The notes under the pieces are model-generated. The model had not been told where the DNA came from, did no database searches, and saw only the letters and a program-made list of their open reading frames with translations. Both the position numbers and the translations under genes were made by a program. This document shows positions 57,899 to 64,000 of a stretch of DNA of 64,000 bases, in pieces. The stretch is taken from NCBI GenBank assembly GCA_039105265.1, contig JAPFFF010000002.1, positions 6,944,001-7,008,000 on the forward strand. The letters are read 5' to 3'. Each line of letters begins with the position of its first letter. The stretch's first letter is position 1. The stretch is from Tritrichomonas musculus. Lineage: Eukaryota > Parabasalia > Tritrichomonadida > Tritrichomonadidae.

Positions 57899-58249
57899 AT
57901 GTCTGAGTTAAGAGAAATAATAAAACACATTGAAGAAATACATAAATTACTTTTGATATTAGAATCAAAACAAGAAGTAAGTGAAGAAGAAGAAACAAAT
58001 GAAGAAGCAAATACAGAAGCAAACCATAAAAGAACGCGTTCAATATTCAATTCATCAAAGTTCTTGAACAAGGATGAACGTGAAAAAGTTATACAATTTT
58101 TGGATGATAAAGTAATGAATGATATAAATAAGTTGCCAGGACATAAAAGGTGTTCATATACACAAAACTTATTGAAGGAAAAATTGAAGTTAAATGTATC
58201 ATCATATATGATTAATAGATTATTGGCATTTAAGAACAACAAAGAATAA
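57899..58249 (+). CDS. Conserved small protein, possible DNA-binding (116 aa)
   Basis: MSELREIIKHIEEIHKLLL helix, a Glu-rich linker, then SIFNSSKFLNKDEREKVIQFLDD and a Lys-rich end. It is divergent from PolB with 92 bp of very A/T-rich DNA between. A short transcription or replication factor is a guess. Confidence 0.7.
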   Translation: MSELREIIKHIEEIHKLLLILESKQEVSEEEETNEEANTEANHKRTRSIFNSSKFLNKDEREKVIQFLDDKVMNDINKLPGHKRCSYTQNLLKEKLKLNVSSYMINRLLAFKNNKE

Positions 58250-58287
58250 AAATATCATTTAATTAATTTGTTTATTTTTGGTTTAAA

Positions 58288-58533
58288 ATGAATAGTGCAA
58301 TTAAAGGTTTGAGTTGTGATACATCAGCTTTACACGCTCAGTTTCGAATAGTTAAAGACAAGATATTCAATGAATGTATGAATTCTGAAGATGATGCATT
58401 AAACGGAAAGTTTGATAAGATGATTCACATATTGTCGATATATAAACAACTATTTAATGATATTGAATCGATTAAAATACAATTAAGAGCTATTGATGAA
58501 CGTATCAAATCAGCTGAACAAATGACTTTGTAA
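58288..58533 (+). CDS. Conserved small helical protein (81 aa)
   Basis: MNSAIKGLSCDTSALHAQFR to KSAEQMTL; near identical to the C copy. TTTATTTTTG at 58271-58280, 8 bp before the ATG. Confidence 0.7.
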   Translation: MNSAIKGLSCDTSALHAQFRIVKDKIFNECMNSEDDALNGKFDKMIHILSIYKQLFNDIESIKIQLRAIDERIKSAEQMTL

Positions 58534-58581
58534 ATGAATCATTGAATGACTCATCATTAATGTTGTTTTATTTTTATTCAA

Positions 58582-59157
58582 ATGTCTTTAAACCGTGCAC
58601 GTATTCTTTCCAGTGAGAACGATGCATCAGTTAAGCAGGAACAATCAACCAGTATTAATATAAACATCAAACCAAAGCAACCACAACCAGTTGAATATCC
58701 ATCAGTTCAACCATTACCACAATCATCTCAAGCCACAAATTTTACTATACCTCAGATGAATGGAGTATATCAATCACCGCAACCAACAAACAACGTTTCC
58801 CTAGAAAGAGGTATCAGTGATATAGGAGCTGATATAACAGAACTTGAAACCAAAAACAAATTCCTTGAGATATTGTTATCAATCTATGAAACAAATCCGA
58901 TAAAAGTCAATGATTTATTGATTTGTCATTCAAATACATTAATGGAACTCATCAAATTACTAACACAAGCAGATAAAGTTGAATTAATTGTCAATGATGA
59001 TTGTGCGTGTAATGGTTGCGTTTCTCGTTCCAAATATCTTTTAATTGATAGGATATTGGTGTACAAAAATAATGAATCAAATGACTTGAAATACAAATAT
59101 AATAGCATTTATACCGAACTCATTAGACACAACATTTCATTAAAAACATGTATTTAA
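58582..59157 (+). CDS. Conserved Maverick protein upstream of ATPase (191 aa)
   Basis: Homologue of the B 192-aa protein. Gln/Pro-rich first half with NFTIPQ; second half from ERGISDIGADITELETKNKF with a leucine-rich helix and a Cys-containing CACNGCVSRSKYLLIDRIL. Ends 10 bp before the 43-aa membrane protein. Confidence 0.72.
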   Translation: MSLNRARILSSENDASVKQEQSTSININIKPKQPQPVEYPSVQPLPQSSQATNFTIPQMNGVYQSPQPTNNVSLERGISDIGADITELETKNKFLEILLSIYETNPIKVNDLLICHSNTLMELIKLLTQADKVELIVNDDCACNGCVSRSKYLLIDRILVYKNNESNDLKYKYNSIYTELIRHNISLKTCI

Positions 59158-59167
59158 AAACTAATAA

Positions 59168-59299
59168 ATGATATATGAAATATTAGTTGTTTCATTATTA
59201 ACAGGTTTATTTTTAGTGAAGATTGTTGAAGTATCTTTAATGATGCCTGACAAAGAACCAGAACTCAGTGAAGAGATAAGAACAAAAATGTATTCATGA
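59168..59299 (+). CDS. Short single-span membrane protein (43 aa)
   Basis: MIYEILVVSLLTGLFLVKIV forms one hydrophobic helix; tail PDKEPELSEEIRTKMYS matches the B version. Placed 24 bp before the ATPase. Confidence 0.72.
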   Translation: MIYEILVVSLLTGLFLVKIVEVSLMMPDKEPELSEEIRTKMYS

Positions 59300-59323
59300 A
59301 GAGCTTTAACGAAAACTAAAGAA

Positions 59324-60238
59324 ATGAAACGTTTCATGAAACCCACTCAGTTTAATTATAATGAGATTTTATTCTCTAGTGGTTCTGATTATGATGATGA
59401 CCAAATGAGTTTTGCATTTGAATATGAATCATTCAAGCCAACAGTTAATGAAACAACATTTAATATTGATGACGAGATGAATAAAGCATATCAACGCAAT
59501 GAATCAAAAATAAAGAATGAATCAATCAGACCAATCGCAAACGGTATTTATTCATATTACAATTCATTGAACATACTCGTTGGTCAGCAAGGTAAAGGAA
59601 AGAGTCATATAATGCTACGAGATGTTATTCAAATGTCTCGAATGAAGAACGCTGGCTTTCATTTAATTGTTTATGTATCACGAAACGGAACAATCAATGA
59701 TGCAACATTCGAAAGCCAACGCGAATTGATACAGCTACCAATAAAAACTGTTGCTGACAACAATGCTGAAGAATATCTTAAACAACTTGATTTATATAAA
59801 GAATTGTATAACAAATATTCATCAACACCAAAAATAGTAATCGATGAAAAGAAGTTAAACGATATGTTTGAGTTTCTTCATATCAATAAACTAGGTCAAC
59901 CGAATAAACCGCTAAATACTATCATTCTTTGTGAAGACTTCTTGAAATCGAAACTAATTAAATCATCTTATTTTATCAATACCATCAGTCAGCTTCGACA
60001 TAAGAATCTAATCATATTCGTTAACATCCAGTTCTTCAAAGCTTTAACAACAGAATGGAAAAATAATGCAACATCATTCTTCATCTTTAGTGGTTATTCA
60101 CGACAGAAACTCGGCTACATATATCAACAAGTTCCATTTCCAATAGATTTCGAAGAGCTATGGAATCGATACAGAACAATGAAAGCACATCAATTCGTTT
60201 TAATCAATGTTCGAACTAATAACCTTTCATTCATCTAA
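59324..60238 (+). CDS. ATP: Genome-packaging ATPase (FtsK/HerA, A32-like)
   Basis: 304 aa. Walker A GQQGKGKS at residues 87-94, Walker B-like LNTIILCEDFLKS, sensor QLRHKNLIIFVNIQ, then FIFSGYSRQKLGYIYQQ. No hairpin-coded peptides, unlike B. The next gene is convergent and the two stops overlap by 12 bp. Confidence 0.9.
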   Translation: MKRFMKPTQFNYNEILFSSGSDYDDDQMSFAFEYESFKPTVNETTFNIDDEMNKAYQRNESKIKNESIRPIANGIYSYYNSLNILVGQQGKGKSHIMLRDVIQMSRMKNAGFHLIVYVSRNGTINDATFESQRELIQLPIKTVADNNAEEYLKQLDLYKELYNKYSSTPKIVIDEKKLNDMFEFLHINKLGQPNKPLNTIILCEDFLKSKLIKSSYFINTISQLRHKNLIIFVNIQFFKALTTEWKNNATSFFIFSGYSRQKLGYIYQQVPFPIDFEELWNRYRTMKAHQFVLINVRTNNLSFI

Positions 60239-60685
60239 TACAATTTGTTGTTGAACACCAACAAACAGTTGTGGTGTATTGATATTATATTTTTGTCTCA
60301 TTTGTTCAATGAGTTCTTTTGTTTTCTTATCATTAACTTTCCTGATACTGTAATTATAATACTTGTATTCTTTAAATGATTGCTCTTCATTTGAACCTTC
60401 AACGAAGAACTCAATAGATGTTGTTGATATTCTTCTTCTAACATTTGATGTTAATGTTATATATTCGAGCCCGAGTTCAACAATCTTATCATAATATAAT
60501 CGTTTGAATTCATTATCTTTGTTCTTCAATGATATGTATATCACTTTAGATTTATATGCAGCCTTTCCACAAGGTATTGGATATCTATCACACAGAATTG
60601 AGAAATCACATTGTTTGAACTTCTCTGATTCATCCAACATATCAATAAGTGAATTGATGTAATCATAAACTTTTGGTGTTGACAT
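60227..60685 (-). CDS. Conserved protein convergent with ATPase (152 aa)
   Basis: Same length as in B; conserved VYDYINSLIDML, FSILCDRYPIP, LTSNVRRRISTTSIEFFV and QQIVLD. Alpha/beta, no motif known to me. Position between ATPase and the right TIR. Confidence 0.72.
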   Translation of the reverse strand: MSTPKVYDYINSLIDMLDESEKFKQCDFSILCDRYPIPCGKAAYKSKVIYISLKNKDNEFKRLYYDKIVELGLEYITLTSNVRRRISTTSIEFFVEGSNEEQSFKEYKYYNYSIRKVNDKKTKELIEQMRQKYNINTPQLFVGVQQQIVLDE

Positions 60686-60755
60686 ATCTTTAGAGTGAAA
60701 TTAAAAAACAAAAAACAAAAATAAAAACGTCATTGAAGACACTTCAGATATCTTT

Positions 60756-60962
60756 TTAATAAATGAGTTCTTCAAGTTCAGCAATTAATTCAGCAGGACC
60801 GTTGAATTTCTTTAGTTGTTCAATAAAGTGATTTATCTCTTTTAGTACTCCGTCAACAACATCATCATTATCGTAGAGGTATTTTAAAGCGGGTCTCCAT
60901 CCTTTTAGCTTTTTATTGATTCTATTAATGAGAGTGCTTAATGTTTCGGCTTGGTTTGACAT
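60756..60962 (-). CDS. TIR-encoded small helical protein (68 aa), right copy
   Basis: Second copy of the left-TIR gene, identical in protein sequence. Here it points inward with its stop facing the 152-aa gene; the stop codon differs between ends, marking the inner TIR boundary. Confidence 0.72.
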   Translation of the reverse strand: MSNQAETLSTLINRINKKLKGWRPALKYLYDNDDVVDGVLKEINHFIEQLKKFNGPAELIAELEELIY

Positions 60963-61217
60963 TATAAATTGCTGATAAAAAAATAAAAAATTTTTGAAAG
61001 TTCTATTTTTCGTTGTTGTTATTTTTGGTCATTAGTCGTGTTGACGGTGGGCTTTAGCCCGACGGAAACCGACTGATATATACTACTAAACAAGTTCAAA
61101 GATGTAAATTCAAAGATGAAGATTCAAAGATGAAGATTCAAAGATGAAGATCAAAAGTGGCGACCGTTAACTTTAAAATTTATCTGACCTCCCAAATCAA
61201 CACCCTTACTCTCTAAC
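60757..61217. repeat. Right terminal inverted repeat of element D
   Basis: Reverse copy of 40680-41140, including the hairpin GGGCTTTAGCCC (61049-61060), the tandem GATGAAGATTCAAA units (about 61096-61152) and the tip ending CCCTTACTCTCTAAC at 61217. Confidence 0.9.
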
Positions 61218-61639
61218 CTGGTATGAATTCATTGATGAATATAGTTCTCGATATCAAACGTGATGTTAAACGTGTTAAGAGTGCTATCGCTCCACAAAAC
61301 GCTGAAGCTATAATATAGAAACACAATCAATCATCACCTAACTCACCATGGTACTTGAATGAGCGTGATCCCAACGGCCCTGCAGTATTAGCGAATCTCA
61401 CTGATGTTAATGGTGATGATATCCCTGATGTCATCGTTTATGATAAACGTGGTAATACATTAATCGTTAACGGATGGGCTACAAAGAAGAGTGAATGGGC
61501 TGACGATTTAGTATATAACACAGCACTTCCAACAAGGGCTGCACGTGCACAAGTAAGAAATCAGCGAGGTAAATCACATGTTGATGCTCACGGAAATGAA
61601 GTTAAAGTATATAGTAAGAGAGATTTCCTTCGCGATTAA
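61218..61639 (+). pseudogene. Fragment of a 'DLNGD' Maverick-type gene
   Basis: Flanks D on the right. The part from about 61355 encodes DPNGPAVLANLTDVNGDDIP and VIVYDKRGN..IVNGW, matching the DLNGD region of the 764/835/859-aa proteins but much diverged. It is a broken relic, at least one break, of another and older Maverick-like element. Confidence 0.65.
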
Positions 61640-62640
61640 TTCAATCCTCAATACTTCAGTTACTGAGGTCAAATTCGAATTTGTTCTATAAAGATTCATT
61701 TGCAGGGTTCTTTAATAATAAATTGTTTTAAAGTATATCTTCTGCATATATTCTTTGTTTTCGTCCCACATATTTTTTGAGAAAACATAATACTCCACGT
61801 AATCACATTTACGAAGTATATCTACTGAATTATTTTAAACTGAGTATAGAATTTTACTATTGTTTTAAATGCCAAATGAACCATATGATTATCTCTGTTA
61901 TGAAGCAACCAAATTGAAAAATAAAGCATTGAAGCATCTGTAAGTACAGATGAACAACTCAATATCACCTCAATTGATGAAGAACCTATAGCGTTATATA
62001 TTATATAAAATAAACCTGAAGGTGACTAAATAGAGCTCATATTTATTAACGGTAAATGGATAATTATTGTTATTGATGACAATAGCCTTAGAAATTTCAT
62101 CATTATTTGTATCAGCTATGTTACATTAGAAAATTCTTTTATTATATTTCATATTGTAAATGGAAGTATATAATATCATAATCTAAGATGATAAAATACT
62201 TTTTCTCCTTATGATTCACTATTATTGAATTCTTTTGCTGCTCCAATTCTAAATGAAAAGCAGGCTCGTGCTGATATTAAGTGAACTTTTGCTCTGATAT
62301 CTTTGATTCCTATGACTTTAAATGCATAAACTAAATCAATCTGATTATTTTAAACCTCTTAATTATGCCTTTTTTCTGATTTTATAGCATTTTCATTGTA
62401 TCATGACTTTCACGCCATGATTAATTATATCAAAAATATTACCTAACACAGTTAAATCATTTAGACAAATAGTAAACGCCACTTTACAAACCTCTTGGAT
62501 GATAGAATAGTAAATATTTTTAAATATTTAATATTCTGAATAATGCTGTTTTTGAAATAAGATTAGCGATAAATTTTCTAGCTTTGATAATTATCATTTT
62601 ATTTTACATTAGCCATTATTAAGTTTTTTCATAATTCAAA
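61640..62640. other. AT-rich stretch with no recognisable gene
   Basis: About 1 kb very rich in A+T with short open stretches only. A possible decayed coding trace occurs around 61869-62130 but matches nothing I know. No tRNA, rRNA or clear repeat seen. It separates the Maverick array from the MULE. Confidence 0.6.
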
Positions 62641-64000
62641 AGGTCGATTTCATTGTTTTATATATATTTATATATATAAAACTAAAAGGTCAATTATTCA
62701 GGTTTAAAAAAAAATCAACGATTATTTTAAATTGAAAAAATTAAAAATCACAAATATGATTTCTCAAGAAAACTTCGAAAAACTAGAAAAAGAATTGGAA
62801 GACGAATTAGGAAAAGAATTTGCTCAAAACCAATCAGTTCGACCAACAGATGCTCCTTTTACCGTAACATATAATGGTTATATATTTAAGTTTGTTAAAT
62901 ATATGATAAAAGAAAAAATGTTCAAATATGTATGTGAAAATGGTTATAATAAGCATAAACCAAAAGAATTGAGGTGCAAAGCTTCAATTCTTGTTCCATT
63001 ATTAATTATCAGGGAAAAAATAGATAAAATACCAATTAAAATTATAAATGAAGAGCACACTTGCACAAAAAAAAAACAGGATACTTAGATGAATTCATAA
63101 AAGTTACTGAACTCAAACAAAAAATCGAAGATATTTACTATTCAAAAACTCCAAGACCTACAAAAGCAAATTTACTAATTCAATTACTTCAAATATACAA
63201 ATCGCCAATACCAGAAGGAATTGTTAATAGTCATTACTCTCTACTAGAGAAAAAAAAAACAAAAAAAACGATATTGATTTCAAAAAGATACTCCAAAACC
63301 AAAGAAGAAACAAGATTTGAATTATTTAAATACAGATTTTATGACCAAAATCCACCAATAACCAAATTTATTATATGCTACTGTTCTGATTTTCAGAAAT
63401 CAAAAATTTCAGAATGTAAATACATATTTATTGACGGTACTTTCAGTATTACACCCGAACCTTTTTATCAAGTTCTGGTTATTTCTGGTCAAACGCTTTA
63501 TCTTAATTTACCATTGGCTTTTATACTTTTACCTGATAAGTCACAAGGTATTTATGAAAAAGCATTTACTTTATTTAAAACGGAATCAAAAGCTCTTTTC
63601 CAACCAGGAACGATTTTAATAACCGATTTTGAAAGGGCGGAATATAATGCTGTCAAAAAAATTCTAATGGATAAATCTCATTATTTCCAATTCTGTTACT
63701 TTCATTATGCACAAATTTTGAGAAGATATTTCGCAAATTATCCTAATTTTAAATATTTAAATCGGTTGACATACATCGCATATCAATTACCATTTATTCC
63801 TTTAGAAATGGTAAATGAAGTTATAACTGAACTTTATAAGCACTCCGAAACAAGAAATTTTGCATTATATTTCGAAAAAAACTTTATTAATAATTACGAT
63901 TTTGAAGAATGGAATTGTTATAATAAACCGAACAAACAAACGATTACAAACAATTTCGCTGAAAGTATTAATTCAACTTTAAACGATAAAATCAAAAAAG
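62640..64000 (+). mobile_element. Mutator-like (MULE) DNA transposon, 5' part
   Basis: Defined by the transposase below. Upstream, AAAAGGTCGATT (62639) and AAAAGGTCAATT (about 62683) flank a near-palindromic TATATATATTTATATATATA; the true TIR cannot be fixed without the other end, which is off the window. Confidence 0.65.
62756..64000 (+). pseudogene. MULE transposase with FLYWCH-type zinc finger, one frameshift
   Basis: I choose ATG 62756 (MISQENFEKLEKE), preceded by TCACA, a fit to the trichomonad initiator TCAYW. The first part is a FLYWCH-like zinc finger (FKYVCENGYNKH..LRCKAS..EEHTC). The frame then shifts in a run of ten A (63066-63075) and stays open to the edge: YLDEFIKVTELKQKIEDIYY, FIDGTFSITPEPFYQVL (catalytic Asp near 63433), ITDFERAEYNAV (second Asp near 63625), CYFHYAQILRRYF, and NNFAESINSTL (candidate Glu near 63961). 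This is the MULE DDE pattern with its C/H insertion. The homopolymer shift may be real or a sequencing error. The end is outside the window. Confidence 0.82.

Larger units (their letters stand above)
40680..61217 (+). mobile_element. Element D: Maverick/Polinton, looks whole
   Basis: 20.5 kb between inverted repeats GTTAGAGAGTAAGGG (40680) and its complement ending at 61217. Contains all expected genes seen in this family here: MCP, INT, fibre, 'DLNGD', HNH, PolB, ATPase and a dozen small genes, all open. The two 68-aa TIR genes are identical. No break seen, and the TIR identity suggests recent insertion or TIR homogenisation. A typical target-site duplication is not evident. Confidence 0.93.

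Noticed and set aside
61869-62130. Possible host gene remnant in the AT-rich gap
   Set aside because: Short, interrupted and without any recognisable motif; not supportable as a gene.
62649-62682. TATATATATTTATATATATA as a MULE terminal repeat
   Set aside because: Low-complexity AT palindrome; cannot be confirmed without the other end.
63431-63619. Separate small gene in the MULE region
   Set aside because: It is the wrong frame of the transposase DDE domain, which is open across this span.

Overview
The window is AT-rich, uses the standard code and is almost entirely mobile DNA. It suggests a parabasalid protist such as Trichomonas vaginalis: (i) Maverick/Polinton elements of the trichomonad type fill about 61 kb; (ii) many genes end in TAAA, the trichomonad overlapping stop/polyadenylation signal; (iii) KilA-N genes travel with the elements; (iv) a FLYWCH/MULE transposase lies at the right edge. 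Species is inferred from these traits only. I see no ordinary host housekeeping gene, tRNA or rRNA.

Layout. Element A (1-4664, reversed, continuing off the left edge) carries integrase, major capsid protein (MCP) and small virion-type genes, and ends in a terminal inverted repeat (TIR) at 4664. Element B (4665-20229) is an interior piece of a different Maverick subfamily, cut by A on the left and C on the right. It holds a fibre-like gene, a 'DLNGD' protein, integrase, KilA-N, MCP, small genes, packaging ATPase and a degenerate KilA-N/repeat-protein tail. Element C (20230-40680) starts with a TIR of the A type and runs through MCP, integrase, fibre, a cargo gene, HNH nuclease and PolB until it meets D. 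C is broken at about two points. Element D (40680-61217, 20.5 kb) has near-identical TIRs of about 461 bp and uninterrupted MCP, integrase, fibre, PolB and ATPase genes, so it looks whole and young. To its right lie a short Maverick-derived fragment (to 61639), about 1 kb of AT-rich DNA without a recognisable gene, and the 5' part of a MULE DNA transposon (about 62640-64000).

How the genes fit together. PolB (protein-primed type) copies the element, integrase inserts it, the FtsK/HerA-like ATPase would package DNA into an icosahedral shell of MCP, and the fibre proteins look like trimeric attachment proteins. Many small conserved genes (43-192 aa) sit in fixed order around MCP and ATPase and are probably virion or packaging accessories, but their functions are unknown. 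Genes are packed tightly in alternating orientation, with overlaps and divergent start codons only 5-22 bp apart. A T-rich motif (TTTATTTTT) recurs just upstream of many starts.

Most unusual: a 68-aa gene wholly inside the TIR; an HNH zinc module within PolB; mosaic fibre genes; short GC-rich hairpins, some inserted in frame, confined mainly to element B; and a 1.46-kb cargo insertion in C with 8-bp direct repeats and a clean empty site in D.
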